Notes: generated by a model from the letters alone, not told the origin. Positions 1 to 10,201 are shown, counted from the stretch's first letter. The stretch: DNA of 64,000 nucleotides from Vandiemenella viatica (GCA_031002005.1 CM061921.1:174042935-174106934); one strand, 5' to 3'. Numbers and translations are program-made.

Positions 1-699
1 TTTTAATTCAATAACTTTTTATATGAATCGTTAAAAGCTGAATGAGTTTATTGGAACGAAATTACGTAAATTACTGAAACAAGTTCAGAGCAATTCATGC
101 CTTTAAATTTATAGGCCTGTTGTAACTACATCAGATACGACTTTCCCAAAACTGAATCTGATGAAGGACTTCTCGTGGAACTCCAAGCCTCGAAAACGCC
201 TGTCGACACTAGCGAGAGTTTCCATTGGATGTTGAGTAGCTGAGAAAAAAAATTATAACTCTACTATAAATAACATCATTAATAAGTGCATTAGATTAAG
301 CTCATTTAAATTTTATTTTACTGTATTTTATTGATTTTAAAATTCCGATAGTAAATATTACCACTAACTATTTATATAATGAACTAGTTACAAGAATTAT
401 AAGTATTAAAAAAATTTCTAAGTATTTTTCTCTTACCGTAAGAGAATCTCCCGCTATACCTTATACTGGACTCCGTAAAATTCGTTTTCACGTTTGGAAG
501 AGCCCATTTGCGTCACCTTATCTTAGGAAGTAGAACTTCATTAGCGTGTTGGAATGACGCTTGCATAGTAATTTTCAAAAAGTACGTCCGGAATCATAAT
601 ATCTGATATAGCCCTTAATGCTTTTAATTCGCAATCTTAAGAGTAAGCTCGCATATACCGGTACTTATTTTGGTATGAGTAAAAAATTACTTACAGTTC
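1..699. other. AT-rich non-coding stretch
   Basis: I see no coding potential, terminal repeats or RNA gene here. The sequence is AT-rich with short homopolymer runs and borders the LINE fragment that starts near 700. Confidence 0.5.
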
Positions 700-1595
700 T
701 TTTATATAAACTGATGGAACCACAAATTTACTATCTGAAATTAGATTGTTTGCAGATGGTATAATGCTATATAAAAGGATTAAAACCGTAGAGGAGTGTA
801 AACAGTTGCAGGCTGATCTGGACAGGATATCTAGTTGGGTTGGTAAACATAGGATGAAGATAAATACAAAGAAGAGTAAGGTTATTAGATACACAAATAA
901 AAAACAAAAGGTTGATTATGATTATAAGGTGGGGAAAGAATTGCTTGCTGAAAACTTGAAATGTAAATATCTTGGCATTATATTTGATAACAAGCTTAGC
1001 TGGGCAGAACACATTGGACAGGTGGTTGGAAAAGGTTTCAAAATTCTGCACTTGTTGGAGAGAGTGATGAGGGAATGTACGAGAGAAGTAAAGGAATTGG
1101 GTTACAAAACTTTGGTCTGACCATTGCTCGAATATGGTACTGTAGTACGGGACCCAAATTTTGAGTATCAAATACAAGAGTTGGAGAGGGTGCAAAAAAG
1201 GGTTGCTAGATTTGTTTCTGGAAATTATCGCAGAATGCAATCAGTAACGGATATGATAAAAGAGCTGGAATGGGATTCATTGCAAGACAGGAGGAGGGTG
1301 ATGAGGGTCATGGGGGTGTACGAGGCATATATTAGCGTTGAGGCATATTAAGATTGTGGTGTTTGTGTGAAAAGTAGTGCATGGAAGGCAAAAGATGACC
1401 ATAGTTAAGGATGTCAGGGATTGGAATAAGTTACCTAGGGAAATGACGAATAATTTATCAAAAACTTTGAAAGATTTTAAAGTTAAAATTTGTTGAGGGC
1501 AAATGTAGGTGGGTGCAGGAAAGGAGGAAGATTTGTGTGTACTGAAATTGCCACCGGAGCATGTGCTACATTGCAGTTACATTAAATTAAAGATA
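700..1595 (+). pseudogene. CR1-group LINE, C-terminal reverse transcriptase and 3' UTR (5'-truncated)
   Basis: This is the end of a non-LTR reverse transcriptase. The frame from about 713 reads through the RT catalytic box, here LFADG instead of FADD, so one catalytic aspartate is lost. It continues through a KYLGIIFDNKLSW palm/thumb block, then the RPLLEYG...VQKRVARF region typical of CR1/L2-type elements. An in-frame TGA at 1118-1120 sits where related copies have arginine (CGA), which fits CpG decay. More stops follow 1351. A readable tail (DVRDWNKLP..) runs to about 1495, then a 3' UTR-like stretch to about 1595. The same domain order is seen in the longer LINE at 54208-58062. Dead copy; clade assignment is by motif only. 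Confidence 0.85.
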
Positions 1596-1833
1596 TTTGA
1601 ACGACTGTAACAACTGAGCGTTTCATCGTAACTTTATTATATTTAATATTTTTTTTTTTTCAGCGTTGGTTCCAAGCGAAGCTAGGCTAACCAGTCAGTA
1701 ATAACGTTTTCATGGACTACTAAAACCATGGAAAATTAGGCATATAGCATAATAGCTGATTATGTTTAATGCTAAACAAAACTGAGAAAATCTTGCTGAA
1801 CTGTAAAAAACATTACTTTAAAAAATTACTAAC

Positions 1834-3100
1834 CTAAATCATCACTTTTCTTGCTTTTTGAGCAGCGAAGACCAGCACCAACTTCTTCATGTCGAGAGAA
1901 CGCGCAATTTGCCTTTCCACTGCTATTATGGCACGACCTCTTAGCCTCTTATTGCTCATTGAAGATCTGAGATAATTTTTAATTATCTTTAACTTGGAGA
2001 AGCTGCGTTCTGCAGAGACAACAGATACTGGCATGCACAAAAAAAATCTTAACACAATTGATACATTTGGGAAAATTTATTGCAAGTTGTTTTCGAAGGT
2101 GTACTGAAGTAGTTCTAAACATGTGTTGGTTTCTTGTGGAAGCATAGATAATTACAGTTCCAATTCATTTTGAGGAGCCTTCGAATTTAGATCTTCTGAC
2201 TGCGGTTTAGCGTCTCTCAAAGTATCTGCAAATTTTCTACATCCTGTGTTGATATTGTATTTATTTGTTGCCAAGTTCTTAATGTCTAAAATAACACCGA
2301 ACACATCGCAGTAGTTACTGAGCTGCTGATATCTTTCCTTCAACGACATAATAGCGGTGTCTTCGATGACATTAGTAAACTTTACTCTTAAGCGGTTCTA
2401 TTTACCTTGAATGGGTTCATCCTTAATTTCTTAACAAAACTGTGTTTTAACAGTTAAAAATCTAGATTCTGTTAATTCAGCATCATTTCCTAAAGCTGTT
2501 ACCATGACCTCTGCTTCTTTCTTATCCTTTTAAAAACCGTTGGTCCTATATTCTTCAATGATGCTGAGTGATGATTTTATTAATGTTATTGTAGTGTCTA
2601 ACTGCATAACCTCTTGCTGAACTGCTTTACTGGCCCTGTTGACATGGCAAAGGATGGTATGCCATATCACAGCACACAAAGCAAACTTAAATTTTGTGAT
2701 TTCTTTAAGAACACTAGATACTTCACCGAAACACATTGGATCGTTTTTGCATGTGTTCTTTAACTCTGCTAAGGCAAGTCTTACGTTAGTAAGCTCGGAT
2801 TTCACAACCCGTACACTTTCAATCCTAGCCTCCCATCTTGTATCACACAGTGGCTTCAGAGTTAAGTTCACGTGGTTCTTCAGTACATCCTAGCGCTTCA
2901 CAGAGGCAGAAAATAATGTAAACAGTCTTTGAATTATACCAAAAAAAAATGTTGCCCAATTAGAGATGATTTAACTGCATCACTAAGAACTAAGTTCAAA
3001 CTATGAGCACAGCGAGGGATGTAATGAGCCCTTGGATTTTTTTCAATAATACGAGCTTGAGTACCATTTTTCTTGGCGGCTCCATATTAGCTCGGGCTGG
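1834..3100 (-). pseudogene. hAT-superfamily transposase remnant (ZMYM1-like)
   Basis: Read on the minus strand, this is a decayed transposase of the ZMYM1 / 'repressor of the protein kinase inhibitor'-like hAT group. From about 3090 downward come an ARIIEKNPRAHYIP..AHSLNLVLSDA block, then LTLKPLCDTRWEARIESV (2871-2530). The C-terminal hAT dimerisation region SAERSFSKLKIIKNYLRSSM ends naturally at 1834 with AAQKARKVMI. Inactivating changes include a TAG where the family has tryptophan just before DVLKNHV (about 2891), a frameshift near 3085, and several breaks between 2055 and 2530. The N-terminal zinc finger and first catalytic region are missing. Terminal inverted repeats were not located. 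The 3' (upstream) side abuts the GC-rich retroposon near 3130. Confidence 0.85.
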
Positions 3101-3206
3101 AACAAGAACCATAGCCACGCCCACTGGCAGCCAGCCGCCAGATGTTTGCGGGCCTGGCTCATCGTAAGCCTTCGCCGAGGCCATGCAGCCGCCGGACGCG
3201 GACATG

Positions 3207-3214
3207 TATATAAG
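3207..3214 (+). promoter_or_regulatory. TATA-like box in retroposon leader
   Basis: A TATATAAG string lies about 140 bases before the ORF1 ATG in an otherwise GC-rich leader. Placement is reasonable for a Pol II promoter, but many LINE promoters are TATA-less and internal, so this is only a suggestion. Confidence 0.3.
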
Positions 3215-3350
3215 GAAGAGCGGCACCCAAACCATCTCGAGACGCCGAGACGAGCGGTCGGCCATCCAGGATCTGCAGACCCCGACGCCGTTCCGGGCCG
3301 CCTAGTGAACCAGTCACGAATAGGTGCCGGATTCTTCTCCAAAAAAAGCA

Positions 3351-4844
3351 ATGCCTCACGACTTTCCAAATCTGTCCATCAGCTTAGAAGAACGCCACCT
3401 GGTGGGGACTGAATGGATTACCACACCCTTGAAGGCCGCAGACTTCGTCGCAGCATATCATGAGGAGACCTGTACAAGGTGGAGGCGCCGTCTGAGACCA
3501 TACAGCACGGAGCAGTGGTCACTGAGTGTACTTATACACTTAGACCATGACCACAACTTCGTGTATGATCTCCCACGGACCTACAAGCTCTTAATAAATT
3601 GCTTGACGAGGAAGGAGTGCAGCCACCTTGCCAAGCGACGAATCATCAAGGGTCACGCAAGATGGCCAGAAGAATGGCCCGAGGCGCTGGTCTTCCCCAC
3701 ACTGTGGGCTGAGGACTTCGATTTACAAGACTATATCGGAGTCCTCAAACGGCGCTTTCTTCTCATGCCGTACGACGACCTGCAAGAAGCACCAGAAGAA
3801 CAAGAACAAGCACAAGACGGCATACAAGAGGACAGCGCTGAGGAGGAGGACGAGGAGCTGCCACCGGAGGAGGGACCGGAACAGGGGCCGGTCCTTCCAC
3901 TGATGGCACAGTACGACGGCGGATACTTGGAGCTTATTACAGAGCTCCAAGCCTTCACAGCGGACACCATCATCGCCATCCCAGTCAAGGGAGGATTGAG
4001 GTTCACCCCTCAGCATCCTCAGCAGCAGACACTGCTTATCAAGTTGCTGGAGGCGTACGGGATAGAGTACGCCACCCAGCTGCCGAGGAGACCCGCCAAA
4101 CTGGTGGTCCGTGGACTGCCAGGCGACACCACCGAGGAAGCGGTAACCGCGGGTCTAAACAGCTGCGGTATCGCTACGCTAGCGGTCCACCAGATGAGGC
4201 GACCAGGCACTGACGACCGCATCCCGCTGTACACTGTCCAACCAGTGGACAAAGTACCGCGGGACCAGCGACCGTCTGAGCTCCTTGGACACAAGGTGCG
4301 GCTGGAACCCAAGAAAAAGCCGCCTCTTCCACTGACGCAATGTTTCCGGTGCAATAATTTCGGACATCTTGCTCGAAATTGCACCGGAGAACAAAGATGC
4401 GTAAGGTGCAGTGGAAACCACAGGGTGGCGGACTGCCCGCAACCACGGGACGCAACAAAATGTTGCAACTGCGGCGCAACCACCCACGCAGCGAGCTGGG
4501 GAGGGTGCCCAGCCCGCCTCAGCCTCCGCCAGACCAAGTCCACGCCCCCCACCACCGAGCAGCAGCGACCCAGGCCGCCGCGGAAGGAGTCACATCTGCG
4601 GCCCGCTGCGGACACGACCGGGGCAGCTCAGAGCGGTGCAGCGAGCCATAGGCGCACTCGCCGCCCTGAGGCCGAGCGGGACGGTGGGGATCGGCGGTCC
4701 CGGCAGCCCCCTCCCTGCCACACCGAGAATGACGCCAAGATGGCTGCTCTCCTACAAGCAGTCGAAGCCATACCGGCCCAAGTTGCTGCAGCCATCACGG
4801 CAGCTCTTAAAAGCAACATAACGATTGCAAACCAGCAGCCGTAA
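3351..4844 (+). CDS. Gag-like ORF1 protein with three zinc knuckles (jockey/I-type LINE)
   Basis: A nucleic-acid-binding ORF1 protein that would coat the element's RNA. The open frame runs from about 3324, but its first codon is GTG; the first ATG, at 3351, gives 497 aa. Visible in order are a leader with many W/R residues, a strongly acidic segment (about residues 145-180, runs such as EEEDEE), and an RRM-like/PRE_C2HC region (about 247-315, KLVVRGLPGDTTEEAV). Three CCHC-type knuckles follow at about 331-385: CFRCNNFGHLARNC, CVRCSGNHRVADC and CCNCGATTHAASWGGC. The Pro/Arg-rich tail ends SNITIANQQP. The frame is intact with no stops. Codons are GC-rich, unlike the neighbours. It is followed directly by 3' UTR and poly(A), not by ORF2. 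Recognition of the Gag/zinc-knuckle type is secure; the exact LINE clade is not. Confidence 0.85.
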   Translation: MPHDFPNLSISLEERHLVGTEWITTPLKAADFVAAYHEETCTRWRRRLRPYSTEQWSLSVLIHLDHDHNFVYDLPRTYKLLINCLTRKECSHLAKRRIIKGHARWPEEWPEALVFPTLWAEDFDLQDYIGVLKRRFLLMPYDDLQEAPEEQEQAQDGIQEDSAEEEDEELPPEEGPEQGPVLPLMAQYDGGYLELITELQAFTADTIIAIPVKGGLRFTPQHPQQQTLLIKLLEAYGIEYATQLPRRPAKLVVRGLPGDTTEEAVTAGLNSCGIATLAVHQMRRPGTDDRIPLYTVQPVDKVPRDQRPSELLGHKVRLEPKKKPPLPLTQCFRCNNFGHLARNCTGEQRCVRCSGNHRVADCPQPRDATKCCNCGATTHAASWGGCPARLSLRQTKSTPPTTEQQRPRPPRKESHLRPAADTTGAAQSGAASHRRTRRPEAERDGGDRRSRQPPPCHTENDAKMAALLQAVEAIPAQVAAAITAALKSNITIANQQP

Positions 4845-5037
4845 ATGAGCGAGCTGTTTTCCCACTATTCCAACCTAAATGTAAACTTCCTATTCTTTTT
4901 CATTAATTAAATATTATTTCCTGTATAGAATTAAGTATTCCACTGGCTGAAAAGGGCCCGTCCGGCCCTACACCAGCCCGCCCCCTGGGCTTCACCCAGA
5001 GGGAATAGAAAATTTAAAAAAAAAAATAAAAAAAAAC

Positions 5038-5270
5038 CATCTCAGTATCTGTGGGTCAGCCGACCAGTGCAGATGTCTCTACACCCGAAGAAGATGGCGG
5101 AGCTAGCCGTCGAAATATTGTGTTTCCACAACACTATCCGGCGGTACACCCGTGAAGACTACATTGCAATCATACGCCGGGAAAGTGTTCGTTCTTACAA
5201 CAAAGTAATAACCACCAAGTTAAGTTTTAAAGATGAAAATCGAACTAATTGAAATAAACAACAAAACAAC
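5038..5270 (+). repeat. Retroposon-tail-like repeat module
   Basis: Positions 5066-5215 carry a sequence of the style found at LINE/SINE 3' ends in polyneopteran insects ('CGAAGAAGATGGCGG..CCGTCGAAATATTGTG'). About 100 bases (5125-5215) match, with scattered mismatches, a segment inside the hAT element (31155-31235 and its 50.7-kb duplicate). The core TGCAATCATWCGCCGRGAAAGT is nearly identical. A 61-codon open frame crosses it, but I do not think it is a gene. Confidence 0.5.
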
Positions 5271-5640
5271 TGCAAAATTTTAGACTGTTACTGGGAAAAA
5301 TTGCTTAACTGTAAAGAACATCAAGAAAGACTAGAAATCAATAAGTCACAAGCAAACATTAAACGTTCAGATTCATCAAACGTACATGACACACTGCAAT
5401 GGAAGATCTGATTGTTGCAGAGAAGTGGAAAGAAACAGGTGGTCAAGTAAGGTAGTAACTAACAAACATACTATAAGAAATCTGGAAAGCGGAAATGGAA
5501 GAGTGCACCCATTTTACAAGAATATTATCAAAAAAGATGATGAGAACAACTGCAGAGGAATTTCACTGGTAGCAGTCACATATAAGATACTGCTAAAAGC
5601 TCATAAAATAGAATTGAACCTGAGTAATAGGTGTTTAGGG
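5271..5640 (+). pseudogene. RTE-like LINE fragment, RT N-terminal region
   Basis: Two frames together show a degraded non-LTR RT: YWEKLLNCKEHQERLE near 5290, then after frameshifts a NNCRGISLVAVTYKILLKA block (about 5545-5605). The latter corresponds to the N-Y-R-G-I-S-L-L-P/V-Y-K-I-L signature of RTE-like elements. Several stops and frameshifts make it dead. The fragment at 13540-14475 looks like a downstream part of the same family, but the two are separate insertions as far as I can tell. Confidence 0.65.
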
Positions 5641-7685
5641 AGTCAAGCCAATAAGAGGCCACTGACGTCACAGGCTGATGGTGGGGGTAGCCAATCAGAG
5701 TCCATGGCAGTATTACTTCACTGTCGAGGCTGATTTAGATGGCTCAATGGGGAAAGGGAGGGACCTGGCGCCCCTGAGTCTCTTTCTAGCGGGACAAAAG
5801 CCAGAACGTCATTGCCCAGGTTACTCAGGTTTCTATATGTCTGCCTGAAGTCAGAATTGTGGTATGCGTTTAGAGCGTGCGTTAGGGGAATGCGGCGATT
5901 CTTTGCTCTGGTGTGGAATATTTCCGCCATAGCCATAGCCATAGCTCTAGCTATTTCCACATGGCCCGGAATTTTGTGTGTTGACAAGGAAAATCCTTTA
6001 ATAGGCTGCCATTATGAAAGCAGGTCCTTTATTTCCATCATAGCACGGCGTCTGACGAACATTAGCAATCAACATCGAAAGTCTATTGTAGGACGTACAA
6101 AACAGCATTTGTGCGAAAGTAATCAGATATTTCCGTGCGTAATTTCGGTCAGAGCCTCAGACTAGCTATTTCCGAGTAAATTTCGGGTGGCGATGAGTAT
6201 TTGTTCAGGTGTCCAGCAGCCAGCCATTAGCGATCGCCAAGGAATGCATGTAGTGACATCAGTCCATTACACTGCGAAACCACCCGCCTGTTGTTACAAC
6301 GCATGTACACAAACATATTTCAGTCCCAACCAAGAATATTAAAATAATATCTTTTGTTCAAGAAGAGGCTAACTGAAGTATAAATGGATGATATAGTATG
6401 ACCGAGAAAAGTTCCAGCCATCCAGATTCCTTAAGAACTCAGAAATTAGGATTGTGCATTCATTCGTGTCTGTTTCGTAGATATATTTAACTCTTTATCT
6501 TTACACACATAATTTGTACGTTTTCAGCTTGGTCCAGGATTGATCACAACAGCAGCTAATATCTTCCTCTGTAAGAATAATAAAAAACAGCAATAGGAGA
6601 ACTTCTTAAGAGGTGAACATAGTTATTGCGTGTCAGTTTTTTTATAGAGAGGGCTGAAAACCAAGAAACTCTTCAGTTATCAAAATGCATCGTCTGATAT
6701 GTATTGTAATATGTATTTTCAAAACGAAAATCAAAATTTTTGTTTCCATGTCGAGAGAGTGTAAAATCAGCTTGAGACATTGTGACTCAATAAGAACTTA
6801 GATACACAAGATTCTAAAGCATAACCTTTTCGTTTAAAATACGTTAACAGCACAAATGGGAACATGTATATAACACAGGATTTTGAAATGGTAGAACATC
6901 GAGGAATATGGCTCTGAGTAGCTGTTTTGTGGTAATTTCGTAAAATATACTCGTATTTGATGAAGAGAGAACCGTTCCGATACTACCAAAAAACAAAAAA
7001 GTGCGGATGTTACTTACAGAACACTTCTGTTCCCATATCACAGTGTTATTACCATGCACATTGCATTAATCTATCGATCCCTTGCGATTCAGTACATATT
7101 CGCTATGCCCCAATATTCCATATTTGTTATTCCCATCAAAATTCATAGTGAATATTCCACACAACTCCAATCGATCATCATTATTCCGTTTTCCATCTCT
7201 AGCATAGTAAAGAACGGTACCTGAAATCATTTTTACAGTTAAAGCTTCACTGTTTGAGATTATTCCTCGATAGCTTATTTCAGTCCCTAACTTCACTGAC
7301 TGCAAATGTTAAATGCTCATTTACTGATGCAATCAGTAATTTTTATATAAACTAAACTTCCCGCTGTCTAATACTGTCCCCTGAGACAAAAGAAAGAACA
7401 ATTAAGGACATACTTTGCGCTTTTTATTTCCTGAGCTTACACTGCATGCCGTTCAAATACATTAATGTTTCCTAACGGCTTATTATGGATGATGTTAAAA
7501 ATGAAATTATATAAGTGCATGAAACCAAAGTGAAATTTAACAAGTATGAGATATCGCTTTCCTCTTTTTAAGCCTGTCAGGAGGGAGCAATAGCCGGCTT
7601 ACTTTTGACCGTTGCTTGATTTTCCGCGAAAAAACAAAGATGATAATAAAGTGGGATGTGGACCATACACAGCAGAACAGTATTC
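5641..7685. other. Non-coding stretch with CCAAT/CRE cluster
   Basis: No recognisable gene. Notable are two CCAAT boxes (5648-5652, 5691-5695) flanking a palindromic TGACGTCA (5663-5670), and a short (GCCATA)n run near 5928-5955. Open frames at 5718-6165 and 6844-7305 show no recognisable domain and are near the length expected by chance. Confidence 0.4.
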
Positions 7686-7687
7686 TA

Positions 7688-9109
7688 CACTCCTGGAAAT
7701 TGAAATAAGAACACATTGACGCCGGTGTGTAAGACCCACCATACTTGCTCCGGACATTACGAGAGGGCTGTACAAGCAATGATCAAACGCACGGCACAGC
7801 GGAAACACCAGGAACAGCAGTGTTGGCCGTCGAAGGGCGCTAGCTGCGCAGCGGTTGGGCACCGCCGCAGTCAGTGTCAGCCAGTTTTCCGTGGCATATG
7901 GAGCTCCATCTCAGTCTTTAATACTGGTAGCATGCCGCGACAGCGTGTACGTGAACCGTATGAGCAGTTGACGGACTTTGAGCGAGGGCGTATAGTGGGC
8001 ATGCGGGAGGCCGGGTGGAGGTACCGCCGAATTGCTCAACATGTGGGGCGCGAGGTCTCCACAGTACATCGATGTTGTCGCCAGTGGTCGGCGGAAGGTG
8101 CACGTGCCCGTCGACCTGGCTCCGGACAGCAGCGACGCACGGACGCACGCCAAGACCGTCGCATCCTACGCAGTGCCGTAGGGGACCGCACCGCCACTTC
8201 CCGGCAAATTAGGGACACTGTTGCTCCTGGGGTATCAGAGAGGACCATTCGCAACCTTCTCCATGAAGCTGGGCTACGGTCCCGCGCACCGTTAGGTTGT
8301 CTTCCGCTCACGCCCCAACATCGTGCAGCCCGCCTCCAGTGGTGTCGCGACAGGCGTGTATGGAGGGACGAATGGAGACGTGTCGTCTTCAGTGATGAGA
8401 GTCGCTTCTGCCTTGGTGCCAATGATGGTCGTATGCGTGTTTGGCGCCGTGCAGGTGAGCGCCACAATCAGGACTGCATACCACCGAGGCACACAGGGCC
8501 AACACCCGGCATCATGGTGTGGGGAGCGATCTCCTACAATGGCCGTACACCTCTGGTGATCGTCGAGGGGACACTGAACAGTGCACGGTACATTCAAACC
8601 GTCATCGAACCCATCGTTCTACCATTCCTAGACCGGCAAGGGAACATGCTGTTCCAACAGGACAATGCACGTCCACATGTATCCCGTGCCACCCAACGTG
8701 CTCTAGAAGGTGTAAGTCAACTACCCTGGCCAGCGAGATCTCCGAATCTGTCCCCCATTGAGCATGTTTGGCACTGGATGAAACGTCGTCTCACGCGGTC
8801 TGCACGTCCAGCACGAACGCTGGTCCAGCTGAGGCGCCAGGTGGAAATGGCTTGGCATGCCGTTCCACAGGACTACATCCAGCACCTCTACAATTGTCTC
8901 CATGGGAGAATTGCAGCCTGCATTGCTGCGAAAGGAGGATATACACGGTACTAGTGCCGACATTGTGCATGCTCTGTTGCCTGTGTCTATGTGCCTATGG
9001 TTCTGTCTGTGTGATCATGTGTTGTATCTGACCCCAGGAATGTGTATATAAAGTTTCCCATTCCTGGGACAATGAATTCACGGTGTTCTTATTTCAATTT
9101 CCAGGAGTG
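7688..9109 (+). mobile_element. Tc1-like transposon, apparently complete (copy 1)
   Basis: A 1,422-bp element bounded by perfect 27-bp terminal inverted repeats (7688-7714 and 9083-9109, beginning CACTCCTGGAAATTG) and flanked on both sides by TA (7686-7687, 9110-9111), the Tc1/mariner target duplication. It carries one intact transposase. A second copy of the same length lies in inverted orientation at 33420-34841. High identity and perfect ends suggest recent activity. Confidence 0.95.
7932..8954 (+). CDS. Tc1-like DDE transposase, intact
   Basis: A cut-and-paste transposase of 340 aa from the ATG at 7932 (MPRQRVREPY..), the usual size for Tc1-like enzymes. The frame is open further upstream, but its first codon there is TTG. 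The N-terminal paired-like helix-turn-helix domain (about residues 5-110: LTDFERGRIVGMREAGWRYR..) would bind the inverted repeats. The catalytic domain shows FSDESRF (first D), FQQDNARPH (second D) and LSPIEHVWHW (E). By direct count 32 residues separate the second D and the E, against 34 in canonical Tc1. The protein ends GGYTRY. No stops or frameshifts. The copy at 33.4-34.8 kb differs by few residues. In this copy an N replaces the common D before LSPIEHVW, and H replaces D just after. Confidence 0.93.
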   Translation: MPRQRVREPYEQLTDFERGRIVGMREAGWRYRRIAQHVGREVSTVHRCCRQWSAEGARARRPGSGQQRRTDARQDRRILRSAVGDRTATSRQIRDTVAPGVSERTIRNLLHEAGLRSRAPLGCLPLTPQHRAARLQWCRDRRVWRDEWRRVVFSDESRFCLGANDGRMRVWRRAGERHNQDCIPPRHTGPTPGIMVWGAISYNGRTPLVIVEGTLNSARYIQTVIEPIVLPFLDRQGNMLFQQDNARPHVSRATQRALEGVSQLPWPARSPNLSPIEHVWHWMKRRLTRSARPARTLVQLRRQVEMAWHAVPQDYIQHLYNCLHGRIAACIAAKGGYTRY

Positions 9110-9111
9110 TA

Positions 9112-9935
9112 GGTGAAAACGAGAGACAGTTTAATTTAGTACGCTATACTGGTTTTCCGTCTAGGGAATTAATGATAACGCACTGGGATATGGTTTTCAC
9201 AATACATTATCTCTTGCAAGTAATTCCTAACAAGTTTCCACACAGACAACTTCCTGGGGTTATTATATTCGCTTGAATGGAAATAATGCCCTGATATCTG
9301 TTTCCATAGCTGTCTACTTATATTTTATGAGCAGATTCACTTTAAAATATTTAATTCCTTTTGGTGATTTCTCGTTATCTTACTCCAGTTCCTACTGCCA
9401 TTGTCTATAAGTAATAACTGTTCGCGCCATTATGCCTCAAATCAGTAGGCCTACTATTTCATGGTCATAGACCTCTCTTGCCTTCCACATAGTACCCCAC
9501 AATTCTTAACTCAGTATCCAATCATTACCTTGTACTTTTTACAATTCCATGTCACAGCAAGTATATCTTTAAACGTCTTTATCTGTCTCATACATTATTG
9601 TGAATACGAGCGTAATGACTTAGATGTACAACTAATGGTTAATCTCGGAAAGCATGCATATTCCACCACTTGTAACCCTATCAGTGATCTCAGAAGGTAT
9701 TTTTTCCTGGTAGATACTACTTCTGTGTCGTCAGGCCCTACCAGTGATACATTCTGTCCGGTTACATTTTCCAAATAAAACTTAGAGGTTGAACGCCAAT
9801 CTCCGTATAAAGTCAAGAGCGCTGACCAATTTCTCCGTCTTTTATTGGTTTTATGAAGCTCCTTCTAAAAATATAATTACTATAGCAACATATGTTGTTA
9901 ATATTTATGCTCCAACCTGGATTTAGAACTCAACC
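9112..9935. other. Non-coding stretch
   Basis: I see nothing recognisable. Overlapping open frames at 9461-9816 on both strands have no familiar motif. Confidence 0.4.
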
Positions 9936-9947
9936 TCTTTACAAAGA

Positions 9948-10189
9948 CCGAGAGTGTTGGGTGAACGGTAACGTTCTGGCCTCGCATTTGGGAGGATGCG
10001 GGTTCGAATCTCCATGTGGGCATCCAGATTTGGGATTTCCATGGTTTCCCCAAATCACTCCAGGCGAATGCCGGGATGCTTCCTTCACAAAGGCCATGGC
10101 CGAATTCCTTCCCGTTCCGTGTCCCCAGTCCCATCCCGCATCTAGTGACCTTAACCGTCGACGAGGCGTAAAGCCGTAAGAAAAAAACA
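9948..10189 (+). repeat. tRNA-derived SINE, full copy with 12-bp target duplication
   Basis: A SINE with a tRNA-like head (B box GGTTCGAATC near 10010, A box-like region before it), a conserved body (GCCGGGATGCTTCCTT.., AAGGCCATGGCCGAATTCC) and a GGCGTAAAGCCGTAAG + A tail. It is bounded by a perfect 12-bp direct repeat TCTTTACAAAGA (9936-9947 and 10190-10201). This is the best-defined member of a family with about ten copies in the window. Confidence 0.9.
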
Positions 10190-10201
10190 TCTTTACAAAG
10201 A

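Larger units (their letters stand above)
3130..5037 (+). mobile_element. ORF1-only non-LTR retroposon (half-LINE) with poly(A) tail
   Basis: A GC-rich unit contains a 5' leader (3130-3350), a Gag-like ORF1, and about 190 bases of 3' UTR. The 3' UTR ends in a hairpin (4983-5003, CCCTGGG / CCCAGAGGG arms) and an A-rich tail (5008-5037). No endonuclease or RT frame lies between ORF1 and the tail, so it could only move with proteins supplied in trans, as for mammalian HAL1 or Drosophila HeT-A. The left border with the hAT remnant is approximate and no convincing target duplication was found (only a 5-6 bp AACCAT-like match). Base composition differs sharply from its AT-rich surroundings. An alternative is a full LINE that lost ORF2 by internal deletion. 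Confidence 0.7.

Noticed and set aside
3324..3350. Start of ORF1 at 3324
   Set aside because: That codon is GTG; the first ATG is at 3351, which is more plausible for a eukaryotic mRNA.
7716..7931. N-terminal extension of the Tc1 transposase from 7716
   Set aside because: The codon there is TTG. The ATG at 7932 gives a 340-aa protein starting MPRQRVRE, which matches the family length.
8036..8467. Antisense open frames across the Tc1 elements (143 codons and others, both copies)
   Set aside because: Shadows of the GC-rich transposase gene; they have no domain of their own.
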